A stretch of 45,963 nucleotides of DNA, taken from Irpex lacteus. Lineage: Eukaryota > Basidiomycota > Agaricomycetes > Polyporales > Irpicaceae. Position 1 is the first letter of the stretch; each line of letters begins with the position of its first letter. Made by a program: the position numbers and the translations under genes. A model generated the notes under the pieces. The model was given only the letters and a program-made list of their open reading frames with translations, was not told the origin of the DNA and did no database searches. Below, piece by piece: positions 33,805-45,088 of the stretch. The DNA is taken from positions 1 through 45,963 of the forward strand of contig MQVO02000083.1 of assembly GCA_001986395.2 (NCBI GenBank), given 5' to 3'.

Positions 33805-35389
33805 CTATGCCGAAGTAAGGACAAACAACTCCCCGCTCGAATCACTCGTGACGAACAACCTGTCTCCCTCTTCCGAGAACACGATCCCCACGGGGCGGAT
33901 GCATGTCCCCGGGCAAGACGTGAGGTTCGTCGCTTGTATGAGGAAGCTGTAACCCGCGTTGGAGAAACGATCGGCGGTGGGGTGGGTGTTCGTGAAGGGA
34001 ACGCTACACAAGAAGAGATGAGGGACAATTAACGTAAACGGCAGATGAGGTAGATGCTATTGACGCACCGGACTACTCCGTATCCTGTGGGAGGCACTCT
34101 GTTGAAGCTACCGTGGAAGGTTACGAATGCATCGCCTGTCCAGTTGTGAGGTAAAGAGACCCCTGCTGTAGAGTTATCATTACCGCTTTTTGGGGATTTC
34201 TTGGGGAAGAAGAACTTCAAATCCAGAGGAACAGAGTGGGCCTTCACATGAGTTATAATTAGTCAATCCGTCGATACCGCTGAAATGTTCGTCCATTAGG
34301 AAATGCTCGCTCACATACCTGGAAGCTCAGTCTCGGAGGGACATTATTCTGAGAAGAGCGGCACCACGAGTCATTCCTATCGGCTTCGAGATTTAGACTG
34401 AATTGAGCACCCGTCCGCAGATGAGTAAATTGAGGGTCCCCGGCAGGATCAGCGAGGGGGTTCCATAGCGTCGTGCAATCGGGGAACCCGTAGAACCTGT
34501 TGCGCGAAGAATTATTAGATAATGGGGACTGGACGAGGTTAAGCTCATCCGCGGGGTTGTCGTTGACAAAAGTCGATGTGAGACCGGTGATGTTATCGAT
34601 GCTCGCGCCGTTATCGACTACCCAGAAGTTGTCGAAGGATTGGGGCGGCACGAAGGCGAAGCCTGCTGGATTCCTGATCCCGAACGCGACAAGGGTCCCA
34701 GAAAAGAAGTCTTGAACTGGTGGGGTTGCAGCTGAGGAGAGGTTGAAAGCCCGTATCTGAGATCGACCGGAGGATGGGTCGCGGGCTGTTGGGTCGATGT
34801 TCTCCGCCAAAGAAGAAGACACCAGGATCATGGACGGGTTGTTCGCGGGGTGCAAAAGAATAGGACGAGTGGTCAACTCTACAAGACAAGGCACACCCAC
34901 GCATGACGTACATTAGCTGACCATAGGAACTCGGACAGACGGCAATTGGAGAGAAAACATACCTCCATCTGGTGGGATGTTGCTGATCAGTGTAACGGGT
35001 GCACCAGTGATATGTCTTCCTTCGGCATTATAGCTATACTTCAGCACTTGTCCCGAAGTGCTGACGTACAACGAATCCCCGTTGACTTGAATTCCCTGAG
35101 TCAAGCTCGGGTTATAGGTAATGACACTTCTTAGCCACCCGTCGCAGCTCGGGTCGCGTTCGGTGAACACTGTGACGCCTAATCCGCGCTCGATGACAAG
35201 GACGTTACCCAACGAATCGAGTGTGATGCCGCGAGGAGTTGTCAAATTCGCTGAGATCACCGTCGCGTTAAGCCCTGGTGCGACAGTGACAGGAGAACGG
35301 AACGCTTGAAAGCCGTATGGCGTGCATTGCGCGTTCCCGCGGCTTGGGAAACTGAGAAGCAAGGGAAGGAACAGCACAAAGAGGAACAT
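33805..35389 (-). CDS. Secreted PQQ-type sorbosone/pyranose dehydrogenase (AA12-like)
   Basis: Four exons (35389-34963, 34878-34319, 34241-34069, 34003-33805) close in phase to 452 aa. A hydrophobic signal peptide (FLFVLFLPLLLSF, cleavage near residue 20) is followed by a six-bladed propeller typical of soluble quinoprotein glucose/sorbosone dehydrogenases. Visible blade motifs are TTPRGITLDSLGNVLVIERG, FGIRNPAGFAFVPP, FYGFPDCTTLWNP, NWTGDAFVTFHGSFNR and CIRPVGIVFSEEGDRLFVTS. In mushrooms this family (CAZy AA12) oxidises pyranoses with PQQ and can pass electrons to lytic polysaccharide mono-oxygenases outside the cell. No cytochrome b or CBM1 domain is attached, so it would need a partner carrier. 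Several N-x-S/T sites suggest glycosylation. PQQ use is inferred from the family. Confidence 0.9.
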
Positions 35390-35988
35390 GCTTGGGAAAG
35401 AATGCAGCAGTACCTCTCACGACATCTGACGACTTCCTATATGTACGCTCGGTGTAGCCGCGCAGGTTGACGTTCGGGGAATGCATGTCTGACAGGCTGT
35501 GAGAATGCAGTCGGCGGCAGGCCAGTAAATATGGAGAGTGTATACATATGATCTAATGGACACAACCCACTCGTTGCATGCAGTCCCGGAAACTAGACGT
35601 GTCTGTAGTTTTGGTATTTCCCAGGCTCTACAACTGTTTGTGTGAGAAACGACCGCCTGTGTGAGGCATATATGAGGGACCTATTGAAACAATTACATGA
35701 GCGACAAGTCCACAAAAATTCGTAGTATCTGTATATAAGCAGAGATCCCGATAATTAAACAGAAGCGAAGTACTGTACGAATGCAATAAACCCAAATGTC
35801 CGCGCATGCATTTTTCTAGTAGATGAGGGTAGGGTTGCGGCAAGCATCGGACGTCTCCGAATATTGTACAGCTGTATCAGCCGGATATCCCTGTAGCTGA
35901 GCAAAGCTGACGTGTCGAGGATCCGACGCGAAGGCCTGACCGCGTGGGCCACGGTCTGCAAGAAGGACCTTTGGTATTCACAGAATGA
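35390..35988. other. Spacer between AA12 gene and methyltransferase
   Basis: About 600 bp, holding the promoter of the AA12 gene (right of 35389) and the 3' end of the methyltransferase gene. Only short, unsupported minus-strand frames are seen. Confidence 0.4.
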
Positions 35989-37438
35989 TTAGGCGTTGGC
36001 TTTCTTGCGGCCATATGCATTCTCAACGCGGATGTAGCCCGGCACACGAGCTTCAGCAAGCTCTCGTGCTGCGTCCGCCTCCAGTGGGTCTAGAACGGAT
36101 TGCGGAATGCCGGCACCCAGGATGAGCGGCCTACATGATCGCAGGAATGACTTCGGGCTGATTAGATTCAAAAATTCGTCAAAAATCTGAACGCTGCTTA
36201 CGAATATATCGTCACGCATGGACGCGCCATGTCGGTTCATCCAAACTGATTCGGCATCCTTACCTGGACGCCACGGAGATATTTGGAACCACCATTGCTG
36301 ATAGACCACCTCTTCAAACGATGGGTGATCGTTGATCCAGCGGTACAAATGATTTGCAGCGTCGGGCTCGCCACCTCTGTGATGTACTGCCCGACGAGCG
36401 AGGTTCATCCACTTTGCTATTGCAGGTGCCTTTTCCTCTATGGGTATCGGCTTGTGGTCGGGACCATAGACCCGGAAGTCAAATTCGGTCAGATCAACGA
36501 GGCCCCTGGGCCTGAGCGTCAACGCAATGTGATCAACGAGACCACAGTAATCACGAATCTGAGATTAGAAGGGACGTTGAGCGGATCGGGAAGGCGTAGG
36601 ATGAAGCCGATCGCAACGGCAGGTAATCTTACCCCAGAAGATATCAGTCGGGCGTGAACCACGTTAAACTCGCCGTAGAAGTGCTGTAAACCGAGGTTTA
36701 CGTCGTCAACTTCACTCCTAGTGCAAGTCAGTGTGAATCAGTAGAGGTAAGTCTCACAACTCACCTGCAATTCGGAGGCATATTTCTGCCAAGTCCATGC
36801 AATGAATTAGCAATCAATAGAACCGAGAGAAATGTCCGTACACGCACAAAACCTGCATAGGAACGAGATCAACAGCCACCGTACTGACGTGCGGAAAGTC
36901 CCGCGCTACATCCAGTATCCTATACGATGACTTGTCAAATGAAGGGTCAATGAAGCTATACCAGAGTGGTGCTTACCAGCTGCCGCTGCCGCACCCAAGA
37001 TCAACGCAGGCCTTATGCTCGCCGGGTGTGTCAGCCAGCACCTCGTGCAGGGGCGGGACGTATTTTCCCATAACTTCCATGAACATGATATGCTGCTTGT
37101 CTTCATATTGTTCAGCGGATTAACCACGACGTATGTGCCTCTAGCTTACCGAGTCTATCCAATTCTTCTTCATCTGCTGGCAAGCTATAAACTTCCGAGT
37201 AGTTGTTGAGTCCACGACCATATTCGTGGCGGTAGACGGCTGCCCTCATTGAGTCCGTCATGGACATGACCGATCGCGTTGGTGAGGCTGAGCGTATCGA
37301 ATGCATGTCTGTATCTGTCGTAGCTGTTCTACGAGCTGAAAAGTTAGAAAAGGAACCTGACACGACCGAGTAACGGTCGCTCTCCCCGTCGTCCATCTCG
37401 TCTTCAAAACTTTGGTTATCGTAGAAGGAGGCAGGCAT
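35989..37438 (-). CDS. Class I SAM-dependent methyltransferase, LaeA-like
   Basis: Six exons (37438-37150, 37100-36977, 36919-36848, 36785-36765, 36717-36633, 36558-35989) close in phase to 386 aa. A Ser-rich N-terminus of about 95 residues leads into DKQHIMFMEVMGKYVPPLHE, then motif I VDLGCGSGSW (residues about 129-138), the acidic strand VSTVAVDLVPMQ, motif VDDVNLGLQHFYGEFNVVHA and the post-motif helix YCGLVDHIALTLRPRGLVDL. This is the fold of the fungal LaeA/UmtA-like methyltransferases common in mushrooms; the methyl acceptor is unknown. Exon 3 is best ended at a GTGCGT donor after 36848, because the nearer GTTTTG site breaks the frame. Exon 4 is only 21 nt. It is divergent from COQ1. Confidence 0.88.
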
Positions 37439-38235
37439 CGCGGTAGACGACCTGGGTACTGAGCTGGGGTTGGTAAGGGTTTTGCAAAGGAGTCAATACC
37501 ATTTTATATAGATAATTGCGTGCAGTCAACTGAGCCGGCGGAGAACAGGTTCAGAGCGAATGCTTCCCGATTGGCGCCAGTCCCAATGCGGCAGCCAACT
37601 TCTCGGCGGAGACAACGTCGTTTACTCATGTAGAGGTCAATCTCAGGCTTTGCTCACTCGCGGTAACCGACCATCGTGAGTGTCTGATTGTCAGTTCCTC
37701 GTGTTCTGAACGAGTTAACGACTGTTGAAATAGCAGAGATTGAGGTTGATCCTTACCGGCGGAGAACGTTGCCTCAATTTTCCCCAAGTATAGCAGCTCG
37801 GATGCTCTCCGTGAGGCTCATCAGGTCTGTCCTGGATGCGGTACAACCTGAATGCATCCACCAGTACGGCGCTGACAGGTGGAATACGACACCGGTGTTC
37901 CATGCAAGACAGGCGCGTTTATACATTTACACTCTTCCCAGCTGCTGGTATATTATCGTTGATTAGAAACAAGGTGTCACCGATCAATATGGCATGACTC
38001 GGATAACACTGGGTTTCGTACCATTATATTAGTCGCAACTTCTGACTTCAATGGGACTTTACTGTCAGTATGTTCTTACCTTTGCCTTCCGGATATATAG
38101 CCTACATGTACCGATGTAATAAAAGTACTCTACGCGCTGTTAATGATACCACGTAATTATCGACGACGACGGGGAGCTTAGCAATCCAAGGGCCCGTTCG
38201 TGTCCGAGGGTGATGAGGACGTCGAAATACTCGTC
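37439..38235. promoter_or_regulatory. Divergent promoter, methyltransferase and COQ1
   Basis: About 800 bp between two start codons on opposite strands. A TATATAG at 38096-38102 is a possible TATA element about 135 bp before the COQ1 ATG at 38236. The rest shows no gene; a 92-codon plus frame (37688-37966) has no domain. Confidence 0.4.
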
Positions 38236-39915
38236 ATGGGCGCTTCTGCGCGAAACTCACAACTTGTCCCTCGACCTCATTTCTCGCCGTCCTCGACCGC
38301 AAGCTCGACGACGTGTGCAACGTCCTTGCTGGTCATGCGACGATGGTCTGCTCCCAGAGTGCGCGTTCCTCGTCAGGATAATTTCCGGCCACCCCTGTCA
38401 TTGCCGTCTACCTCGACCGCTGCAGTCACGCGAACCTGTAGAAAATCATACACGGTACAAGCCGCGGTACAAAAAACGGTCTCGAGGCCGAGAGAAACAC
38501 CGAGCTCGTTATTACAGGAGAACCCTGCTGTAGAGCAATTAGCAAAGGCGAAGAGAACGCGTCCCGACCCGCATGCCTTAGTAGCACCTCAGCTGGCACA
38601 CTTGAGGGAAACACTGCTCAACCTCCTAGGCTCATCACATCCTTCTCTGACAGAAATTGCCAAATATTACTTCCTACACCCCTCAAAGCAGCTACGGCCC
38701 TTGCTGGTTCTCCTATTCGCACAAGCTACGAATGGCCTGGGCGGAAAGTATCCCATGAAGCGATGGGCTGCCGAATGCGAGGGTGCAGGAGGTCGGACTA
38801 CGGAGCTGGACAGCCCTTTGACGCGACCAGATGTACTGAACGACTGGAATCCCAATATGCCTGACGATACCGCCTCCTTCTCCAATTCATTCTCATTACG
38901 ACGTCCACACCCTCCGCAAGAACCTCCCATACCTCCACCTGAACTATCGACAGGCATAGTCCCCACCTTGTCGAATTCGGTTCTTCCGACTCAAGTACGA
39001 CTAGCCCAAATTGTCGAGATGATCCATGTTGCTTCGCTATTGCATGACGATGTCGTGGACAGGTCACCGCTACGACGAGGGGCGCCTTCCGCTCCTGTGG
39101 CTTTCGGGAATAAGCTGACCGTTCTCGCTGGAGACTTCCTGCTGGGACGTGCAAGTGCTGCTTTGTCAAGACTTGGAGACAGTGAGGTTGTTGAACTCAT
39201 CGCGAGTGTCATTACGAACCTTGTGGAGGGCGAGATCCTTCAATTGAAGGCCATGCATGGGGAGGAGCTGGGACTTACCGGAACTTCCAGTGCAGCCAGC
39301 ACGGCGGTGGGACAGGACAACTGGAATATATATCTGCAGAAAACCTACATGAAGACTGCGAGTCTCATGGCGAAGGGCTGTCGTGCTGCCGTCGTGCTGG
39401 GAGGGTGCAGAGAAGGAGAGGTGTGGAAAGAAATCGCGTACGCCTATGGTAGAAACTTGGGTATCGCTTTCCAGGTGAGCAATTCGCCAGTCCTACTTGT
39501 TAAAGGTCCTCAGTCCGGCTCGTAGCTTGTCGACGACCTGTTAGATTACGAAGCTGGAGAAGAGTCCCTTGGTAAGCCAGGCGGCGCTGATTTGAAGCTC
39601 GGACTGGCCACTGGTCCCGCCATCTTTGCTTGGAAGAGCATCCCGAGATGGGTCCATTGATTGAACGCAAGTTCAGTCAGGAAGGGGACGTCGAGCTGGT
39701 AAGTTGTTTTATCGACGGATGCGCTTTGACTGACGTTTGGTGTATCCATTCAGGCGAGAGAGCTTGTTCGTAGATCGTCTGGCTTAGAGCGTACACGAGA
39801 TCTAGCCAAGGCCTATGCAGACAAGGCTAGAGAGGTGCTTGCTTTGTTACCCGACAGCGACGCGAAGTCTGCGCTCGAGGTGTTGACAGAGCGTGTGGTG
39901 AAGCGGACACATTGA
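38236..39915 (+). CDS. COQ1: Mitochondrial polyprenyl diphosphate synthase, one-base deletion in exon 2
   Basis: Three exons: 38236-39474, 39526-39698, 39754-39915. The enzyme makes the long isoprenoid tail of ubiquinone in mitochondria. Conserved blocks are ALVAPQLAHLRETLLNLLGS, IAKYYFLHPSKQLRPLL, the first Asp-rich motif in LLHDDVVDRSPLRRGAPS, YLQKTYMKTASLMAKG, and the second Asp-rich motif LVDDLLDYEAGEESLGKPGG. An Arg/Ser-rich start suits a mitochondrial presequence; Met at 38335 is an alternative start. A Pro-rich insert of about 70 residues separates the FLHPSKQLRP block from the first Asp-rich motif. Exon 2 has both borders in phase 0 yet is 173 nt long: after FAW (39631-39633) one G is missing, and the frame stops at 39658-39660. 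One frame over, the family sequence continues (HPEMGPLIERKFSQEGDVEL). This is probably a sequence error. Confidence 0.9.
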
Positions 39916-40195
39916 GGTTGTTGACTGTTTAGATCATACTTTGGACAATAATGCTATACTACATTCACGACTCTTATCGCCATCTCCAGCATGTCTTTAG
40001 CGGTCCTGCAGGCATTCAGCTGACATGGGATAGTACTGCAGTGATCGGGGTCCCACCGTACCATTCACCTGGAACATGGACTTCCGGCACTTGCTTTCGA
40101 CTCGTCCGTCGTTGTTGGCCACGTCGTCGTCGCAGTCGCCGCCGTCTCGCTGGGTCTCTTTGGATTCGGCTTGGGTCTGATAGTATTTCTTGGGT

Positions 40196-41937
40196 ATGCC
40201 AAAACGTTCCGCGGAAGATGATAACTCAGGCCCTGGTAAAAGGGCTCGTACGGCCTCCAGCGCCGCCGGCGTAACCAAGTCTCGCGACGCCGTTTCGCAT
40301 GAAGTGCAGCACCAGCAGGATTTGTCGACGGTTTCACCTGCCATGCTCTCTGATGGTACTCCTAAAAGTATGCCTGATCCCAGCAGCATCCGTAGGCGCA
40401 TGAACCCGGACAGTCTTGCCTACCGACTGGGCGCAGACCTCATCAAAGAACTGGAGGACCTCTTGACCCCTGGAATGACTGAAATGCCTCCGTTCTCTGT
40501 CAGGCAGGAGATTCAACAGCGTTACAAGGTCGACAGAAGGCACATATACGACTGGTTCCATAACAAAGGTTTACGCGTCTCGTCTTCCGAGAAACGTAAC
40601 GAACAGCGTGCAGCCAAGCTCAAAGAAACTCGTTCCATGCCGGACACCCGCATACAAGTAAGTCGCAGTATTTGATCTTCTTTGGTAGAGATTTTCAATC
40701 CAGTGTCTTGCAGAGAAGGATTAGGACACATTCTGAAAGGACCACTGCGCCTCCGCCTACCCAGAGATGTACATCCGACGCCATCAGCAGTGGAACCTCG
40801 ACCCCGATTCTATCTGGTAGTTCTCACCCGACACCTTCTCCGTCTGGCACAGGGAATTTCATCCCGTATGAGGTCGCATGTCAAATGCATCGGCCACCTG
40901 GTTATCTCTCGTATCCCTTCGGTGACTTTGACCCTGGTGTCTTTCCGTATCATTCGTTCCTAGCTTATTCTCCTTCGCAAAACGCGAGCCACACTCCTTA
41001 CCCGTTTCCTCCTATTTCTGAATATCACGGCTTCCAGAACACCGAACCAGCAAAAAGTGCCGATCGAACGTCCGACTGGATTTCTGAGCAGCAGAAGATT
41101 CCCTATGCTCCTGGCTCCTTCGCATCGCCTCCCTTGGATTCCGGAAATGCAGCAAACATGAACGCGTCCGAGACTCTGGATTCCCTGTGGCTTTTGGGTC
41201 ACGAGCAAGCACTTCCTCAACCTCAACGCGAAGCATTTTATCAATCTTTGAGTGACGTTCTCCCTCCAGCCTGCGGTATCGAAGAATCGGTCGGTTCCTA
41301 CAAAGCATACATGGATCAGCAAACTCGAGGCTACTATGATCGTCTTGGATTCAGCGGCGTTCTACCTCCCGCCTACGAATATCCTTCCTATACGCCAAAG
41401 CTCCTACCTGGTTTCTCCACTGTGACTACTGGCCCGACACCTTACTCTGTATCTTATCCTCGTATCTTGCCCCCTGGTCCTTTGCCAACGCCTCCCCAAG
41501 CTACGGTTCAACGTACTCCTGTTCCCGGGACTAGCGAATTCAGCAACTGGCTTCGTTTTTATGGTCGTTCTCAGGCGCCAAGTGCGGCACCCTCGCCCTC
41601 TCAAACTCCTAGTCTCACCGACTCCAACACATCTTCTAGTAGTCTTCTCTGGCCTTCTGATATTATCGAAGGTCATACTCGCCGCCGCTCCAGCTCTGCT
41701 TCTATGTCTCTTGAAATCAGCGAAATCCTGGAAAGTCCTGTTTTGCGATCGAGGCAGGCGACCAACGTGAAGGGTTCCCATGAAGCTCCGCTGATTGATG
41801 AAGAGTATTTCAAGACGCTTTTCAAGAACTCGCCTGCTAGGAAGGGATTGTTCTCCAGCGGTCCAGTTGCGATGAAGGACGAAAACGTTGTCGCCAAGAG
41901 CGTATTTCCTATGGAGCCCATCGAGAGAACAGATTAG
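40196..41937 (+). CDS. Homeodomain-like transcription regulator
   Basis: Two exons (40196-40657, 40714-41937) give 561 aa. A basic nuclear-signal-like start (GPGKRARTASS) precedes a homeodomain-like region at residues about 75-128: ADLIKELEDLLTPGM, then PPFSVRQEIQQRYKVDRRHI, with recognition helix DRRHIYDWFHNKGLRV carrying the hallmark WF-N core. The remaining 430 residues are Pro/Ser/Tyr-rich and low in charge, like an activation or interaction region, ending in a short conserved-looking tail (LIDEEYFKTLFKNSPARKGL). It is expected to bind DNA in the nucleus; no partner mating-type gene is adjacent, so I do not read it as a mating factor. The ATG at 40196 gives MPKRSAE; a longer frame upstream lacks an ATG. 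Confidence 0.8.
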
Positions 41938-42331
41938 ACAATATACCCAGCATCAACAAAGGTAAGTCCCATCGTGCTAGCGTCATCGAGAAAAACTTTC
42001 AGCATATAACTTGCAGATACGGTTCGCAGATGATCCATCCAAAAGCATCCCACAACGTTCAACAATTCGCATATTTCAAGTTTAGTTCCGCAAAGAGAAC
42101 TTTGTGTTTAATCATTAGCATGTCCTAGTTTTGTCTTCGCATCACGCATGTCCGGAACACTCAATGTAGCATATACCATTGCAAAGCAACCCAAACCATT
42201 TCATCAGTCACTTCACAGCAAGTCAGATACATGTCATGACGGAGTGTACCACGTATAACGATAACTTTTGATTCTGAGATCACTAGTATTGCAGGTTTTA
42301 TTTATTTCGTGGCTGCTCGAGACTTAACCTC
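41938..42331. other. Convergent spacer
   Basis: About 395 bp of AT-richer sequence between two stop codons, presumably both 3' UTRs. Nothing else was recognised. Confidence 0.4.
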
Positions 42332-43311
42332 TCAGCTGAGCTTCTTCAGAGCCTCAGGAGCTTTCCTATTTACACCACTGATACCCAGGCTGTCTGTCTG
42401 GCCGTCCATCCATCCGAGCATCCAGCAAGAAGCAAGAATCTCGGACAAGAACAACGGGGCGTGGACCCAGCGCGTCTCGTTCGTCGGTGCTCTGAAGCGC
42501 ATGTTAGCTATCCATCCTGACAAGAAGATGCCCCCGCTGAGGCAAAATACGGGGTACGTACGCTCCGAAACAGAAATGTGCTTGCTGCACAATCATGAAC
42601 GCTGACAGGATTGTCAACAAGTTCGGATTGGCATTGATCCCTGCCTTGCTTGCTGCAGGTGTAAATGTCGTGTAGACCCAGAGTCCGGCAAAGAAGATGG
42701 CGATTTCGGTGAGGAAGGTGGCCACAGGATGATCGAAGAGGCCTGCTCCGAGGTTAACGTCGTCGCCAGGCATGATTTTGGTATCTGTAACACGTAGAGA
42801 AGGGTAAGTAGGGTCGGTGAGAGGAATGACGTTCTTTGTATACCATGTCTGTGGGAAGGCCATTCGAGCAGAATGTGGCTCGCGCTGACTGCGATGATGA
42901 TGGCCATATCTTTTGGTGTAACGGGTACTTTTGCGTATATTTTATAAAAGACAGCCAGAATCGCCCCTGGTTACGAACATGTTCAATTAAGCAAAGTATA
43001 TATGTTACCAGTAATGATACTTACCGAAAACGATCATCCCTAACAAAGAATGGCTAAATGGATAGTCATTGGCGTATGGGAAGCAGCCGCCCTTCTTTAC
43101 AATCGACTGGTCAAAGTTGAAAGTCTCGATGCCAACGAGTTGAAGGAGAAAGAAGACGACATCTGGAAGTGCTCCTGCGATTGTTAGAACCGCAAGAGGC
43201 ACTCTGGGTGCGAATGGTTTTGCTACGAGGCCTAGTTATAACTTTTAGCAAGTCTTTGGAAACCAGTCTCGAAAATGATAGCTGACCTTGGGCAAAGTGC
43301 GCGATCCACAT
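42332..43311 (-). CDS. Multi-TM protein of the YdjM/DUF457-like putative hydrolase type
   Basis: Five exons (43311-43287, 43231-43025, 42966-42844, 42784-42562, 42491-42332) close in phase to 245 aa. The protein starts at MWIAHFAQGLVAKPFAPRVP, then a TM segment ending LPDVVFFLLQLVG, the motif YPFSHSLLGMIVFG, a TM with SASHILLEWPSHRHD, and LFDHPVATFLTEIAIFFAGLW. The paired PD, HSLL and H...D positions recall bacterial inner-membrane proteins annotated as putative metal-dependent hydrolases (YdjM/DUF457-like). Its activity has not been shown by sequence alone. Five or six membrane segments are likely. The 25-nt first exon is chosen because family members start with an MWxAHF motif; an upstream frame from 43451 is likely leader. 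Confidence 0.8.
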
Positions 43312-43611
43312 GATGACTGGAGACTGCGAGGGTGTTTGATGAGATGCATGGCTTTGAGGAGGTAAGTATAAATGCGAGCTGGCTCCTGTGGATAGCCTGC
43401 GAAGATGAGTAGACGAGTGAGCAGGCGTATGACGTCCAGTCCTGGAGCCATTAATGCTTTCGGCCGTACCGGCCGTTATTAATATTCAGTATACGGACCC
43501 CGGATACCTCTTTCCGTAGCTCGCGAGAACGACCTGCGTATTCAGTTAAGCATAATATAAGCAACACAGAGGGTATGTGGATGCCACAGGAAGTAAATAT
43601 ATGGGGATACT
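43312..43611. other. Spacer upstream of multi-TM gene
   Basis: This 300-bp stretch holds the promoter and leader of the multi-TM gene and the 3' end of F-box C. A palindrome-like GGCCGTACCGGCCG lies at about 43461-43474. No gene was seen. Confidence 0.4.
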
Positions 43612-44930
43612 CTACTCGACGTCCAGTGGATCTGGAATATAATCCGCAAAGACCGGTCGTTGCGAAATATCGAAATTTTGGCCGTAAGACAACCGCAGAG
43701 AGCCCAACAACTCCAGAGCATCGTCCAAGTCGGGTTCGGGTTGGTCGTCGTGCTCCGCAGTAATAGGTCCATCAAATGGTGCACGTACGACGAGCAGCTC
43801 AAGCTTCGGCCAAACAGTCACTTCTGTCCAATCATAAGAGCCCAATTCGCTGTAGTCATCCAATGCATGCTGATCAGCAGCATCACAAAATGAATAGCCA
43901 AGGCCACAAGAAGTATCGCATGACAAGGTCGTCTTGGAATGTGGTGAGTGAGAGGATTCTCAGCTCGGAGAAACCCATGAAAAGCCCAGGATAAATAGTG
44001 ACCGACGTATCGGGCACGATTGGCGTCGCCATCGTCAGAGACATATTTTGCACGAGAGGAAACTGGGCTGACAAGATGTCCATGTGGGCAAGGAAGCCAT
44101 TCCATGTCGTGTCCCACCGACTCTCGAACCGGAATGTGTGTAGAGCAGGTGCACATAGAATCGAAAAGAAGAGCGGGACGTAGTCCTCTTCTTTGTGCAT
44201 AACCAGTTCGAGTGTGTGCAGCGCGGGCAGCTCAATGGAGCCGTAGTCGACGCCTTCGAGGAGTTTTGGAAAGACGCTTGCGAGCTTTAGATGAGTGAGG
44301 TGCTTGAGCCCACCCAGAAGCAGGCTAAAGCTCGAAAAGGTCGGAGTGCCCATGTCGCGCGGGAGGAAGGATAGGTCAAGGGTGGGTGGCAGAAGATGGG
44401 AGATCGAACGTTGAATGAGACTCCGCGCATGCTTAGACTGTGTAGACGTGGCGGCGAGCTGTTGTCCGAAGACTTCGGGGAGCATACCAATCGTGCCCGG
44501 TTTGCCGGTGAAAGTCACTTCGAAGTGACGTAGGATAGGCAACGAACGTCCTGCGTCCTTGAGGCTCGATACGACTAGGAACACAGCACCGCCGTTGCCA
44601 GCATCGAGATATAAGTTCCTCCATCGAAGACGATGCTCGAGAAGAAGCGATAGTGTCTCTTTTGCGTTAAGCTGTTTCTTGAAGTGCAGGTATACGTCCA
44701 GCGGGAGGTTTGCGCTCCTCTTGAGGTAGTGGTTTGTAAGGGCCGGTCGAAGCGGATGCACAGGTATGGCGGACCACACAGAAGGTGTGCCTAATGCAAC
44801 GTTTCTCCACTGGCGGGAAACGTGTGATGCTTTGACGACAAAAGGGAGGGCCTCTTTCATGTAATGATATCAGGCCGCCATGCTCGAATATGCCCACGAG
44901 CATCTCTGTGGGCATGTCGTAGGCACTCAT
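43612..44930 (-). CDS. F-box protein C, frame broken near both ends
   Basis: The N-terminus MSAYDMPTEMLVGIFEHGGL is a good F-box first half. The second half, LPFVVKASHVSRQWRNVALG followed by TPSVWSAIPVHP, lies one frame over, with no GT-AG pair between them. One base too many near the AA pair at 44863-44864 would explain it. A long Leu-rich body follows (LLEHRLRWRNLYLDAGNGGA; LGGLKHLTHLKLASVFPKLL; FSELRILSLTTFQDDLVM), typical of mushroom F-box/LRR proteins that feed substrates to SCF ligases. Near 43880-43920 the frame changes again before WTEVTVWPKLELLVVRAPFD and the stop at 43612. A TATATA at 44981-44986 on this strand could be the promoter. It is not closely similar to A or B. It is either a pseudogene or carries sequence errors. 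Confidence 0.65.
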
Positions 44931-45088
44931 GGTGCTAGAATCAAGCCTGAGTCGAACTTTCGGCGTTCAACGTGTATACGTATATAGTGTGTGATCAGTC
45001 TGTAGCGGATTGAGGAAAGAACTTCAGCATCCAATCGTGTGTATACGTGAATCATCACAGTACTGTAGCTAGAAACTTACCTGCAGGA

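Noticed and set aside
43005..43451. Upstream open frame starting at 43451 as the N-terminus of the multi-TM gene
   Set aside because: Family members begin at the MWxAHF motif, which is at 43311 here; the longer frame does not continue into the conserved exon.
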